DNA of 64,000 nucleotides from Shinella curvata (GCF_022899935.1 NZ_JALJCJ010000003.1:656332-720331); one strand, 5' to 3'. Shown: positions 1-9,338, numbered from the stretch's first letter. Numbers and translations are program-made. Notes: generated from the sequence alone by a model not told the origin.

Positions 1-558
1 AACCGGCTGGATCTCGAAAACAAGCAGCTCGACTACTTCCACAATGCCGGCTTCTTCCGGCTGGAAGGCGAGGATTTCGATGGCCTGCTCCAGCTGAACA
101 ACGGCCCGGACGCTCTGCCCTTCCTGCCCTATACGGAATTCGCCAAGTTCCCGGAACAGCGGCCCGACGAAGCGCATCTGCGCCGCGGAGCCAAGCGCCT
201 GCTCGCCTTCCATTTCGGCCGGCGCCCGACGGAAAACCCGGTTGCGGCCTTCGCGAAGGTGTTTCCGAAGCAGGTCGAGGCGGTGGCGGAGCGTCCCTTC
301 GGCTTCTTCCACAAATATGCCTTCAACACGCTGCGCCAGCTCGGCGCCAATTTCGAGCTGGCCGGCAGCCATCTCGACTGGCTCGGTCTTGATGGCGGAG
401 ACACCGCGCGCAAAATCTCGGAGACGGCGAAGTCGGTGCAGTTCCAGCTCGCCCGCGCCGTGACGCGCCGGAAGTTCGATCCGCTGGCGACAGCACTCGA
501 TCCGGCGATCGAAGCGTGGGATACACTGATGGCTGATCTGGCCACCCGCATCGACTGA
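1..558 (+). CDS. DUF1839 family protein, 5'-truncated by window edge
   Basis: The reading frame is open from base 1 to a TGA at 556-558, giving the last 185 residues of a protein whose start lies outside the window. The sequence resembles the C-terminal part of DUF1839 proteins, which are cytoplasmic proteins of unknown function found in rhizobial polysaccharide or acyl-transfer loci. The family is recalled from overall sequence character (the FHNAGFFRLEG and AFHFGRRP stretches), not from a diagnostic motif. It is followed after 10 bp by the GH2 gene on the same strand, so the two are probably co-transcribed. No catalytic residues can be assigned. Confidence 0.7.
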   Translation, partial: NRLDLENKQLDYFHNAGFFRLEGEDFDGLLQLNNGPDALPFLPYTEFAKFPEQRPDEAHLRRGAKRLLAFHFGRRPTENPVAAFAKVFPKQVEAVAERPFGFFHKYAFNTLRQLGANFELAGSHLDWLGLDGGDTARKISETAKSVQFQLARAVTRRKFDPLATALDPAIEAWDTLMADLATRID

Positions 559-568
559 GGAAGACGAA

Positions 569-3016
569 ATGTCCGAGACCGGAAAGGCGCTTTCCACCGG
601 CTGGCGCATGGCGCTGACCGCGGCCAATGCCGCCGCCGACCCGGCCGCGCTGGAAAGCCTTTCCGATCTCCTCGATGCCCCCGTGCCCGGCACTGTCGCC
701 GGTGCGCTGGAACGCGCCGGCCGCTTCGACCGCACCGCGCCCGAACCGCTCGACCATCTCGACGCCTGGTACGTGCTCGACCTCGCGGGCGAGGCGCCGG
801 GCGAGGCCATGCTGCATTTCGAAGGCCTCGCGACGATCACCGAAATCTGGTGGAACGGCGCGCTTGTGCTCGCCTCCGACAGCATGTTCGTGCGCCACGC
901 GCTTCCGGTCACGCTGACCGGCAACGATCGGCTCTTTCTCTGCTTTCGTGCGCTGAAACCGCATCTGGAAAAACGCGCCGCCCGTGCCCGCTGGCGCCCG
1001 CAGATGATCACGCCGCAGGGCCTGCGCCTCGTGCGCACCACGCTGCTCGGCCGCATGCCTGGCTGGTGCCCGGAGGTCCATGCCACTGGTCCGTGGCGAC
1101 CGGTGCGCCTGACGCGGCCGACGCCGGCCATGGCAAGCGATATCCGCCTCTCCGCGCGCCTGCACGAAAACGGCAAGGGCCAGCTGGAGATCGGCTTCAC
1201 GCTCGACAGTGCGAGAGCGCCGGTCGTTGAATGCGCCGGCGTTGCCGTCGAAGCGATCCCGAACAGCGACCGCAGCTTCAGCGCCAGCCTCACCATTCCT
1301 GGCGTCGAAGCCTGGTGGCCGCACACCCATGGTGGACCCGTCCTGCACGACATTTCCCTCGTGGTGGATGGCGTCAGGCAAAACCTCGGCCGCACCGGCT
1401 TCCGCCGCATCGAGATCGACCGTGGTTCCGACGGCCGCGACTTCGCGCTTGTCGTCAACGGCACAAAGATCTTCTGCCGCGGCGCGGTCTGGACCAATGC
1501 CGATATCGTCGACTTGCCGGGCACGCGCGAGCGCTACGAACCGCTGCTGAGGCTCGCCGCCGACGCCAACATGAACATGCTGCGCATCGGCGGCACCATG
1601 GCCTATGAGACGCCGGAGTTCTTCGCGCTCTGCGACGAACTCGGCATCCTCGTCTGGCACGATTTCCAGTTCGCCAATTTTGATTACCCGGCGAACGACC
1701 CGGCTTTCGTCGCGAATGTGCAGACGGAAGTTTCGCAGTTCCTCGACGCCACCGCCGCTTCGCCGTCACTCGCTGTACTCTGCGGCGGCAGCGAGATCGA
1801 CCAGCAGGCGGCGATGCTCGGCCTGCCGGAGACGGCTTGGGCCGGGCCGCTGACGCTAGACATCCTGCCGGCGCTCGTTGCGGCGCACCGACCCGACGTG
1901 CCCTATGTCGAAAATTCACCCAGTGGCGGCGCCATGCCCTTTTCGCCCAATACCGGCGTTACGCACTATTATGGCGTCGGCGCCTATTGCCGGGCGCTGG
2001 ACGATGCGCGCCGCGCGGAAGTGCGCTTTGCCGCCGAAAGCCTCGCCTTCGCCAATGTGCCGGAGCAGGAAACGCTCGATGCGCATCTGCCCGTGCCGGC
2101 GGTGCACGATCCGCGCTGGAAAGCCCGCGTGCCACGCGACCGCGGCGCCTCCTGGGATTTCGAGGATGTGCGCGACCACTATCTCGGCCTGCTCTATGAA
2201 GAAGACCCGGCCCGCCTGCGCCGCGAAGACCCTTCGCGCTATCTTGATCTCTCCCGCGCGGCCGTCGCCGAGGTGATGGAAGCGACCTTTGCCGAATGGC
2301 GGCGCGAACGATCGACCTGCAACGGCGCGCTGGTCTGGACATATCAGGACCTGCTGCCCGGCGCGGGCTGGGGCATCGTCGATGCGACGGGCCTGCCGAA
2401 ATCCGCCTGGCATGCGCTGCGCCGCGCCTTCCGTCCCGTGCAGGTCACGCTGTCCGACGAGGGCACGAACGGCCTCGATGTACATGTGCGCAACGACAGC
2501 GCCCGCAAACATCAACTGACGCTGGAACTCGCCTGCCTGCGCCACGGCCGACAGACCGTCGTTTCCGGCAAGCGCGAGATGGCGCTCGCCCCGCATTCAT
2601 CCACGACGCTGCCGGCGACCGATCTCTTTGGCGCCTTCTTCGACACGACCTACGCGTTCCGCTTCGGCCCGCCGGCCCATGACATCACGGTCGGCCGGCT
2701 GGTGGATGGCGAGGGGCGGACGGTGGCCGAGGCCTTTCATTTTCCGCGCGGCCGGGCGAAGGCAATGTCGCCCGCCATGCTTTCGGCAGAGCTGCGGCAA
2801 GATGCCGAGAACTGGGTGCTCGATCTGTCGACGGACCGCTTCGTCCAGTCCGTCGCCATCGAGGCGGAGGGCTTTCTGGCCGGGGACAGCTGGTTTCATC
2901 TGGCGCCGGGCAGGATCAAGTCTATCCGGCTCTCACCGCGCGTCGGTACAGACACCGCGGCAAAGCCGCAGGGCACCGTCCGCGGCATCGGCGCGGAAAC
3001 CGTCATTTCCTTCTGA
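569..3016 (+). CDS. Glycoside hydrolase family 2 (beta-mannosidase-like)
   Basis: This 815-residue protein has the GH2 order: a jelly-roll sugar-binding domain (about 10-180), an immunoglobulin-like domain (about 185-285), a TIM barrel (about 290-620) and C-terminal beta domains. In the barrel, the CGGSE stretch (Glu409) fits the acid/base position and FAAES (Glu490) fits the nucleophile position of beta-mannosidases. There is no signal peptide, so it probably acts in the cytoplasm on an imported or recycled glycan. The ATG at 569 follows GAGGAAGACGAA, a good ribosome site. It sits 10 bp after the DUF1839 gene and ends 2 bp from a convergent operon. The substrate is inferred from similarity to beta-mannosidase; beta-glucuronidase or exo-beta-glucosaminidase activity is not excluded. 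Confidence 0.85.
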   Translation: MSETGKALSTGWRMALTAANAAADPAALESLSDLLDAPVPGTVAGALERAGRFDRTAPEPLDHLDAWYVLDLAGEAPGEAMLHFEGLATITEIWWNGALVLASDSMFVRHALPVTLTGNDRLFLCFRALKPHLEKRAARARWRPQMITPQGLRLVRTTLLGRMPGWCPEVHATGPWRPVRLTRPTPAMASDIRLSARLHENGKGQLEIGFTLDSARAPVVECAGVAVEAIPNSDRSFSASLTIPGVEAWWPHTHGGPVLHDISLVVDGVRQNLGRTGFRRIEIDRGSDGRDFALVVNGTKIFCRGAVWTNADIVDLPGTRERYEPLLRLAADANMNMLRIGGTMAYETPEFFALCDELGILVWHDFQFANFDYPANDPAFVANVQTEVSQFLDATAASPSLAVLCGGSEIDQQAAMLGLPETAWAGPLTLDILPALVAAHRPDVPYVENSPSGGAMPFSPNTGVTHYYGVGAYCRALDDARRAEVRFAAESLAFANVPEQETLDAHLPVPAVHDPRWKARVPRDRGASWDFEDVRDHYLGLLYEEDPARLRREDPSRYLDLSRAAVAEVMEATFAEWRRERSTCNGALVWTYQDLLPGAGWGIVDATGLPKSAWHALRRAFRPVQVTLSDEGTNGLDVHVRNDSARKHQLTLELACLRHGRQTVVSGKREMALAPHSSTTLPATDLFGAFFDTTYAFRFGPPAHDITVGRLVDGEGRTVAEAFHFPRGRAKAMSPAMLSAELRQDAENWVLDLSTDRFVQSVAIEAEGFLAGDSWFHLAPGRIKSIRLSPRVGTDTAAKPQGTVRGIGAETVISF

Positions 3017-3018
3017 GG

Positions 3019-4812
3019 TCAGCCGGCCTTCAGGGCCGTATCGAGCAGCAGCGCGCGATAGGCAGCCTGCGCCTGCGGCGGCGACAGGTTGTGATCGGCA
3101 TCGGCGATCGTCGCGATCGTGACATTGCCGTGGTGCGAGAGGCCCCGGCGGCCGAAATCGAGTTTTAAACGCTCCAGCCCGACGTCGCCTTCACTGTAGA
3201 TCAACAGGACGGGAACCTTGCGGGCCGCAAGATCGTGGAAATCGCCATGCGCCGCCAGGCTCAGCCGGCCGGCGCGGGTGAAGCGACCGAAAAGACCGGG
3301 CGCCAGCGCGACAAGCCGGCGAAGGATCTGCAGGCCTACATTGGACAGCGCCCGGCCGAGATTGATATCCCCGGCGAAAAGGCGACGGAAGGTTGCCGGG
3401 TCGAAGAGGCGTTGACGGTAGTCGCCGAGCGAGCGCGGATTGGCCCTGAGCGCCTCGTCGACCGACATGTCCGGATCCCAGCGGAACGTATAGACATTGA
3501 CTGGGACGACACCGGCAATGCGGCTGTCGGCAACGGCGGCACGGAAGGCGAGATAGGCCCCGCTGCACCGGCCGGCAGCAATGACCGGCCCGAAACCGCG
3601 TGCAGACAGAAGGTCGAGCGCCGCACGCGCATCGGCAAGCTGCGTATCGCTGTACTGTACCTGCTCGGGCGCGGCGGGCGCCGGCGGGCTGTCGCCGACA
3701 TTCGCCGCGTCGAAACGCAGCGAGGCGATGCCGTTTCGGGCAAGATGACGCGCCGTTTCCGTCACGCCCCTTGCCCAGCCGGCCTGCCGGTCATACGCCG
3801 TACCGAAGAGGAGGACGGTGGCGCCACGGCGCGGGCCAGCGGGCGTGCAGAGCGTACCGGCAAGGCGGCCGTTTTCGGCGAAGCGCAGCGGCTCCTCGAC
3901 AAAACCGTCCCCTTGCAGAAGGGCCGGGCAAGGCAACGGCTCGGTCGCGCCGGCGGCTGCTTCCTCACGCGCGAACCGCGCAAGCCACTCCGCGACGCCG
4001 TCGATCACCGCCAGCGGCTGACGCGCCAGCGTGGGGTTTGAAACAAGATCGTCATAACCGGCATAGTCGAGGCGGGCCACCTCTGCACCGAGGCTGGCAA
4101 GATGGGCGGCAAGGGCCGCATCCTTGTCCCGCCCTGGCCGCTCGACCACCAGGGTCTTCGCAAAAGGCAGCGCTTCCAGCCGCTCCACATTGAGGCCGCG
4201 TACGCTTTCCGCGATCTTTTCCGGCAGGACCAGACCGGCAATGGCAATGCCGCCGGCAATGCGCTGCTCCGGCCGCAATCCCAGTCCCTCGTCGACCATC
4301 TTCGACCAGGCCGAGAGCTCGCGCAGATAGAATCGGCCGCTGACGACGGGGGCCATCAACACGGCCGCGTCTGCGCCGAGCGTCATGCCGAGCCGGGTGG
4401 CGAACGTGGCTCCGAGGCCGTGGCCGATCAGCACCAGCCGGCGGGCGCCGGAGAGGCGGCGAAGGGTGCGTGCCGCTTCGGCGGCAGCCAGATCCCAGGT
4501 TTCGAGATCGGGCGCGGCTGCCGGATCGAGTGCATCGCCGGTGCCGGGATAGTCGAAGCGCAGGCTGGCAAGACCTTGTACCGCGGCCCGTTCGGCGAGA
4601 AGACGCCAGAGTTTTCGCGTGCACATTTCTTCGAAGCCCCAGGGGCTGAGGAACAGCACGGCGGCATCTGACGGCAGGCTTCCAGCCGCCGGCGGCGTAT
4701 AGAGACCGACGGTTTCTGCGAAAACGACGGGACATGCCGCCTCGCCCGGATGCCAGGCGGGCACGGCTGCGTTCTCTGACATTGCTTCGCTCTTGCCATC
4801 GTCCCGGTGCAT
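3019..4812 (-). CDS. Tandem alpha/beta-hydrolase protein
   Basis: This 597-residue cytoplasmic protein carries two successive alpha/beta-hydrolase folds, at about 30-280 and 305-590. Each has an oxyanion-type segment (FLSPWGFEE; LLFGTAYDRQ) and a nucleophile elbow. The elbows are odd. Domain 1 reads GHGLG (130-134), with Gly where Ser is expected. Domain 2 reads GRCSG (414-418), with Cys at the nucleophile position, as in dienelactone hydrolases. I chose the start at 4812 (GAGG five bases upstream, 7 bp after the flippase stop); an alternative ATG is at 4782. It is the last gene of a GT2-flippase-hydrolase operon, so a role in modifying or releasing an acylated surface glycan is plausible but inferred. 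Confidence 0.75.
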   Translation of the reverse strand: MHRDDGKSEAMSENAAVPAWHPGEAACPVVFAETVGLYTPPAAGSLPSDAAVLFLSPWGFEEMCTRKLWRLLAERAAVQGLASLRFDYPGTGDALDPAAAPDLETWDLAAAEAARTLRRLSGARRLVLIGHGLGATFATRLGMTLGADAAVLMAPVVSGRFYLRELSAWSKMVDEGLGLRPEQRIAGGIAIAGLVLPEKIAESVRGLNVERLEALPFAKTLVVERPGRDKDAALAAHLASLGAEVARLDYAGYDDLVSNPTLARQPLAVIDGVAEWLARFAREEAAAGATEPLPCPALLQGDGFVEEPLRFAENGRLAGTLCTPAGPRRGATVLLFGTAYDRQAGWARGVTETARHLARNGIASLRFDAANVGDSPPAPAAPEQVQYSDTQLADARAALDLLSARGFGPVIAAGRCSGAYLAFRAAVADSRIAGVVPVNVYTFRWDPDMSVDEALRANPRSLGDYRQRLFDPATFRRLFAGDINLGRALSNVGLQILRRLVALAPGLFGRFTRAGRLSLAAHGDFHDLAARKVPVLLIYSEGDVGLERLKLDFGRRGLSHHGNVTIATIADADHNLSPPQAQAAYRALLLDTALKAG

Positions 4813-4819
4813 GCCACCC

Positions 4820-6349
4820 TCATTCCCCGGCCGGCTGGGCGGACGGCAGCGGCACAACGAAGGCCAGCAGCCGGCGCGCGATGCGGCCGGGCTTCATTGG
4901 CAGCGATTTCAGCATGCCGTCAATCACCGCCCCGTCTTCCGGCGGCACGGCGCGCAGCAGGCGCAGCAGCACCGCATAGGCGGTGGCGCCGGCAACGATC
5001 CCGGCCCCGACGCCGACAAAGCCGCCGATCTCCTCCGCGACAGGCCAGGCAGCAAGGCCGCAGCCGGCACCGGCAACCGCCACCTTGACCAGAACGAGCG
5101 GCAGACGCGCGGACATGGCGCCACGGCCGACGCCGGTCAGAAGCAGCACGGCCATGACGGCGAAGACCACGCCGCGCACCGCCGCCGCTCCTGTCCCGCC
5201 CCAGGCGGGCACGACGAGCAGGCAGCCGATGACCATCAGCGTCGCACCGATACCGCTGGCGACGAGGCGAATCTTCACCCGGTCCATGGAATAGAGATAC
5301 TGGGTGATGAGCTGGCCGAGAACATAAGCGGGCGAGCCTGCCGCCAGGATCGCCACGATCAATCCAGCCTCGGCGAAGGGTGCCCCATAGACGGCCGTGA
5401 CCAGCGGATGGGCGATCGCGGCAAGGCCGAAGCACAGCGGGAAGGTGATATAGGCGAAGCTACGCACCACGCCATCGAATATCGCCGCATGCGCCATATC
5501 GCCGGAGGCCTCGCGCCGCTCGGCATAGTAGGGCAGCAGGCTCCCGGTCAGCTGTACCGGAAGCTGCAACGCCAGGTTGGCAAGCGACAGCGCCACCGCA
5601 TAGAAGCCGACCTCGCCGAGCGATCGGAAATGCTGCAGGAAAAACAGTTCCGGCCGGTTGAGAAAGATGGCGCTGACGACATATTCGACGAAGATAACCG
5701 CGGAAGTGGCGAGCAGGTAGCGACGGCGATAGCCCGCGCTGTCGCGGCGCACGCCGAACAGGCCGAGCGTGAAGAGAAACTGCACGCACTGGCCGGTGAT
5801 ATAGCCGAACAGCGCGCCTTCAATGCCGTATAGAACGGCGCCGGCGATGACGAAGGTCATCTGGAGGAGGGAGGAGAGCGCCGTGATGCGGAAGAAGGTG
5901 CCGACGCGCTGCTCGCCGATCAGAAAGTTCTTGGAAAACGAGCCGATCGACTGGATGAGCAGCAGGGTGGCGGTGAGCACGACGATGCCCGTCGTGACAT
6001 CCGTGCCGTAGAGCAGTTCCGTCTTGAACGACAGGCCGAAATAGAGCGCAACGAGAATGAGGGTCGATGCGATGACCGGCAGCGCGAGATAGGCCGCGAA
6101 GCCGCGCCGGCCCGCTTCGTCAACGCCGCGGGCCTTCAATTGCGGCAGGAGGCGCAGCAGCAGCACGCCCGTGCCGAGTTCGGCGACCAGCGCACCCGTG
6201 GCGCCGATCCAGAGCGCGAAGGCGACGGTGCCGTTCGCCTCCGGTCCGAGCAGGCGCGCGACAAGGATCGAGCAGGCAAAACCCGTCACCAGCAGCAGCA
6301 TGCCCGCCGCCGCGTTCATGATCGAATTGGACATGATGCCCTTGCTCAT
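4820..6349 (-). CDS. Oligosaccharide flippase / polysaccharide export membrane protein (Wzx-like)
   Basis: This 509-residue protein consists almost wholly of hydrophobic helices (about 12-14). It has the N-terminal pattern of MATE/MVF-type lipopolysaccharide and exopolysaccharide flippases, including VARLLGPEANGTVAFALW near residues 30-50. Such proteins move lipid-linked oligosaccharides across the inner membrane. Several in-frame ATGs lie close together; 6349 is preferred because GGA sits 7 bases upstream, with 6358 and 6382 as alternatives. It is second in a minus-strand operon after the GT2 gene, from which 72 bp separate it. A 7-bp dyad (6372-6378 with 6386-6392) lies in that gap. The substrate cannot be told from sequence. 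Confidence 0.85.
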   Translation of the reverse strand: MSKGIMSNSIMNAAAGMLLLVTGFACSILVARLLGPEANGTVAFALWIGATGALVAELGTGVLLLRLLPQLKARGVDEAGRRGFAAYLALPVIASTLILVALYFGLSFKTELLYGTDVTTGIVVLTATLLLIQSIGSFSKNFLIGEQRVGTFFRITALSSLLQMTFVIAGAVLYGIEGALFGYITGQCVQFLFTLGLFGVRRDSAGYRRRYLLATSAVIFVEYVVSAIFLNRPELFFLQHFRSLGEVGFYAVALSLANLALQLPVQLTGSLLPYYAERREASGDMAHAAIFDGVVRSFAYITFPLCFGLAAIAHPLVTAVYGAPFAEAGLIVAILAAGSPAYVLGQLITQYLYSMDRVKIRLVASGIGATLMVIGCLLVVPAWGGTGAAAVRGVVFAVMAVLLLTGVGRGAMSARLPLVLVKVAVAGAGCGLAAWPVAEEIGGFVGVGAGIVAGATAYAVLLRLLRAVPPEDGAVIDGMLKSLPMKPGRIARRLLAFVVPLPSAQPAGE

Positions 6350-6421
6350 CGGTCGTTCCATCCGCCGCATCAACCGTAACAATCCTACGGTTCTTCACGG
6401 GGGAACCCTATGGCGAAACCC

Positions 6422-7306
6422 TTAAGATATCGTCGTTCCACCGGGGGCCGCGCGCCAGCCGGACCAGCGGCCGGCGAGGATTTCCCGCGAACGGCGGGCA
6501 AGGGCGGGCCGGCCGGTCAGCGTATAGACCGCCATGCCGGCGACCGGGCGCAGGAGATGGGGCAGGTAATCGAGAAAACGATAGCCATGCTTGCGCATGA
6601 CGTAGCCAAGTCCCGCGCCGTAGACACGCATTTTACGCGCGCCGTCAGGGGTTTCGGCAAGCAGCCGGTCATCGGGATGATGGCCGGTAAGATCGGGGTC
6701 GTAGCGACCCTTCGCACCGCCCGAGAGCAGGTTCAAGGCCAGATCCTGCACCTCGTAGGCGCCCCATGGCGTGCCGGAACCCGGGCCAATGCGGGCGTCG
6801 AAGCCGCCGGCTTTCGCAAAAGCCTCGCGGCGGACGAACAGCATCCATTCGATCAGCGTCGTCCAGACGTTTTCCCGCTCGATGGGCTGAGGCATGGACG
6901 AGAAGCGCCCCATGATCGTCTCGCCCTGGGCATTGACGGCGCGGCCGCAATAGAAATCGACCGGAGCGGCGGCGGAAACCGCATCGAAGCGTTTCAGGAG
7001 ATCGGCAGGGTACCAGCAATCGTCATCCGGGAAGAGGAGCCATGTGCCCCGCGCCTCGGCGGCACCCAGATTGCGGGCGCGGCAGACGCCGGGGCGATCG
7101 GTTCTCAGATGCCGGATATGCAGGCGGTCGGCCCAGGCCGCGACGACGGGCACGAGACGGTCGTCCCTGTTCTGATCGACGAGGATGACTTCGAAATCGC
7201 GCCGGCCGAAGGCGGCGAGCGAAGCGAAAAGCAGCTCAAGCTCGCTGGAGCGACCGAGCGTTGCGACAACCATCGACAGGAGAAAAACCGGATCGTCCGG
7301 AAACAT
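6422..7306 (-). CDS. Glycosyltransferase family 2
   Basis: This is a 294-residue GT-A enzyme. It shows the GT2 N-terminal nucleotide-sugar pocket (MVVATLGRSSELELL, then EVILVDQ) and the metal-binding acidic motif PDDD in LLFPDDDCWYP at about residues 110-120. GT2 enzymes transfer a sugar from a nucleotide donor to a lipid- or glycan-linked acceptor at the cytoplasmic membrane face. The start at 7306 is supported by AAGG eight bases upstream. It is the first gene of the operon with the flippase and the tandem hydrolase, which suggests building of a surface oligosaccharide. Donor and acceptor are unknown. Confidence 0.88.
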   Translation of the reverse strand: MFPDDPVFLLSMVVATLGRSSELELLFASLAAFGRRDFEVILVDQNRDDRLVPVVAAWADRLHIRHLRTDRPGVCRARNLGAAEARGTWLLFPDDDCWYPADLLKRFDAVSAAAPVDFYCGRAVNAQGETIMGRFSSMPQPIERENVWTTLIEWMLFVRREAFAKAGGFDARIGPGSGTPWGAYEVQDLALNLLSGGAKGRYDPDLTGHHPDDRLLAETPDGARKMRVYGAGLGYVMRKHGYRFLDYLPHLLRPVAGMAVYTLTGRPALARRSREILAGRWSGWRAAPGGTTIS

Positions 7307-7445
7307 GAGCAGGCCTTGCAAACGATCGATGGTGGCGGCGACGGTGCGGTCTCCCGCCCGTCTCACGCAATTTGTCTACAAAACCTTAATGCAGGATGAA
7401 TGGCCCCAAAAAAACCGACAGATGCGTGCCGTTCCGGCCAAACCG

Positions 7446-7489
7446 GAAAAACCCTGACCACAGGAAATCACCCGTCATTTCCTGTGGTC
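7446..7489 (-). terminator. Rho-independent terminator of the small gene at 7503-7691
   Basis: A perfect 13-bp inverted repeat (arms 7456-7468 and 7477-7489, 8-base loop) lies 13 bp beyond the stop of the minus-strand small gene. On that strand it is followed by AGGGTTTTTCC, a classic intrinsic terminator layout. Confidence 0.75.
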
Positions 7490-7502
7490 GCGCCATCAAC
7501 CC

Positions 7503-7691
7503 TCAGAAGAAGACATGCAGCGGCCACTGCACGGGGCGACGAGCGGACGAGAGGCGGCTGCCTTCAAGCGGCAGACGTTCTTCGCTGACGGCACCGGCCG
7601 TAGTGTCCTCACGCACCTGTTCGTCCTTCGGCTGGAAGCCGACCGGATAGAGGTTGAAATAACCAAGCGTCACGCCGCCGAGATACATCAT
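7503..7691 (-). CDS. Small conserved-looking hypothetical protein (62 aa)
   Basis: A 62-codon ORF begins MMYLGGVTLGYFNLYPVGF and becomes polar towards the C terminus. The N-terminal half is aromatic and glycine-rich, but no clear transmembrane helix can be called. The start has a good ribosome site (GGAG six bases upstream), and a strong intrinsic terminator follows the stop, so it looks like a genuine single-gene transcript. No family is recognised. It is divergent from yigZ. Confidence 0.55.
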   Translation of the reverse strand: MMYLGGVTLGYFNLYPVGFQPKDEQVREDTTAGAVSEERLPLEGSRLSSARRPVQWPLHVFF

Positions 7692-7839
7692 GCGCTACTC
7701 CGTTTCCTTAACGTCCCGGCAAACATCATGGCGGAATCGTGGCGACTGTCAATAGTCTATAGAATTTGTGCTCTATTCTGCACTTGCTGGAGGACGTCCG
7801 CGCGGCTAGGAGGCGATACAGACCAACGGATGCCACCCC

Positions 7840-8421
7840 TTGTACACACTGGACCAGACCGAGCATTTCGAGCAGGAGATCCGCAAGAGCCGGTTCCTGG
7901 CGATCGCCTGCCCGGTCGAGAACGAGGCGGAGGCGAAGGCGCGGCTGGCGGAGGTTTCCGATCTCTCGGCAAACCACAATTGCTGGGCCTGGCGCATCGG
8001 ACAAGCTTACCGTTTCAGCGACGACGGCGAGCCGAGCGGCACGGCGGGCAAACCGATCCTGCAGGCGATCGACGGCCAGACGCTCGACCGCACGCTGGTG
8101 GTCGTCACGCGCTGGTTCGGCGGCATTCTTCTCGGCAGCGGCGGACTGATGCGCGCCTATGGCGGCACGGCAGCACTTTGCCTGCGGGCGGCGGCGAAGA
8201 CCGAATATGTCGAACGCGCAGCACTTTCCGTCTCGCTCGGCTTTTCCGATCTGTCGCTGGTCAAGGCGCGGCTTGCGGCGCTGCCCGGCTTGATGATCGA
8301 TGACGAGGTTTTCCATGATAGCGGCGCGCGCCTGTTCTTCCGCATTCCCTCGGAGCGGGCGGAAGAAACGCTGCGGCTGATCGTCGATCTGACGAGCGGG
8401 CGTGCCGAAATCGGCGAATAG
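7840..8421 (+). CDS. yigZ: YigZ/IMPACT family protein (UPF0029)
   Basis: This 193-residue protein has the IMPACT-family N-terminal domain. Hallmarks are RKSRFLA near residues 16-22, the central DDGEPSGTAGKPIL signature at about 61-74, and RWFGGILLG at about 91-99. A C-terminal ferredoxin-like domain follows. Bacterial YigZ proteins are cytoplasmic and their exact role is uncertain; eukaryotic relatives bind GCN1 in stress signalling. The frame has a stop at 7807-7809 and no ATG before the conserved start, so the TTG at 7840 is taken as initiator. The AGGAGG at 7808-7813 is too far for an ideal site, so the start is the weak point. Confidence 0.85.
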   Translation: MYTLDQTEHFEQEIRKSRFLAIACPVENEAEAKARLAEVSDLSANHNCWAWRIGQAYRFSDDGEPSGTAGKPILQAIDGQTLDRTLVVVTRWFGGILLGSGGLMRAYGGTAALCLRAAAKTEYVERAALSVSLGFSDLSLVKARLAALPGLMIDDEVFHDSGARLFFRIPSERAEETLRLIVDLTSGRAEIGE

Positions 8422-8678
8422 GGCCTGCTTCACGCTTTCCGCGAAATAAAATCACCTTTCCATTCGCAAGCGGCTTGGCGGAACGGTTTGGCGTGCGGCG
8501 CTGGTCTCGCCGAAAGCCTTCTTTCCAGGGGCGAAAACGGCGCAAAGATGCGCTCGCCGCCCCTCGTCCGTCTGCACCCGGCCGCTATAGGCAATCGGAG
8601 ATTTTCGGTCTATCTAACCGCCCGGATACACTTTTCGCGGGCTCTGCCTGCGATCCCGCACGACAGAGAGGACGACCC

Positions 8679-9338
8679 ATGAGCCTTCGCATCAACGACA
8701 TCGCTCCTGATTTCACCGCCGAAACCACCGCCGGCACGATCAATTTCCATGAGTGGATCGGCAATGGCTGGGCCGTGCTCTTCTCGCACCCGAAGAACTT
8801 CACCCCGGTCTGCACCACCGAGCTCGGCGCCATGGCCGGCATCGAGGGCGAATTCCGCAAGCGCGGCGTCAAGATCATCGGCATCTCCGTCGATCCGGTC
8901 GACAGCCACACCAAGTGGAAGGCCGACATCCGCACCGCCACCGGCTTCGACGTCGATTATCCGCTGATCGGCGACAAGGACCTCGCCGTCGCCAAGCTCT
9001 ACGACATGCTGCCGGCCGCCGCCGGCGATAGCTCCGAGGGCCGCACGCCTGCCGACAACGCGACGGTCCGCTCGGTCTTCGTCATCGGCCCCGACAAGAA
9101 GATCAAGCTGATCCTCACCTACCCGATGACGACGGGCCGCAATTTCGCGGAAATCCTGCGCGCCATCGATTCGATTCAGCTGACCAGCAAGCACCAAGTC
9201 GCGACCCCGGCCAACTGGCAGCAGGGCGACGACGTCATCATCACCGCCGCCGTCTCCAACGAGGACGCCATCGCGCGCTTCGGCTCGTTCGATACGGTTC
9301 TGCCCTACCTGCGCAAGACCAAGCAGCCGGCTGCCTAA
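8679..9338 (+). CDS. 1-Cys peroxiredoxin (Prx6 type)
   Basis: This 219-residue peroxidase reduces H2O2 and organic hydroperoxides in the cytoplasm. The peroxidatic cysteine is Cys45 in NFTPVCTTE, within the PxxxT/SxxC motif. The Prx6-like C-terminal extension, with DNATVRSVFVI and a YPMTTGRNF segment, is present. I see no resolving cysteine in the usual position, which fits the 1-Cys class. The start at 8679 has a strong ribosome site (GAGAGGA). About 250 bp of non-coding DNA upstream, including a possible GCTATAGG -10-like stretch near 8585, suggests an independent promoter. It is a single-gene unit. Confidence 0.93.
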   Translation: MSLRINDIAPDFTAETTAGTINFHEWIGNGWAVLFSHPKNFTPVCTTELGAMAGIEGEFRKRGVKIIGISVDPVDSHTKWKADIRTATGFDVDYPLIGDKDLAVAKLYDMLPAAAGDSSEGRTPADNATVRSVFVIGPDKKIKLILTYPMTTGRNFAEILRAIDSIQLTSKHQVATPANWQQGDDVIITAAVSNEDAIARFGSFDTVLPYLRKTKQPAA

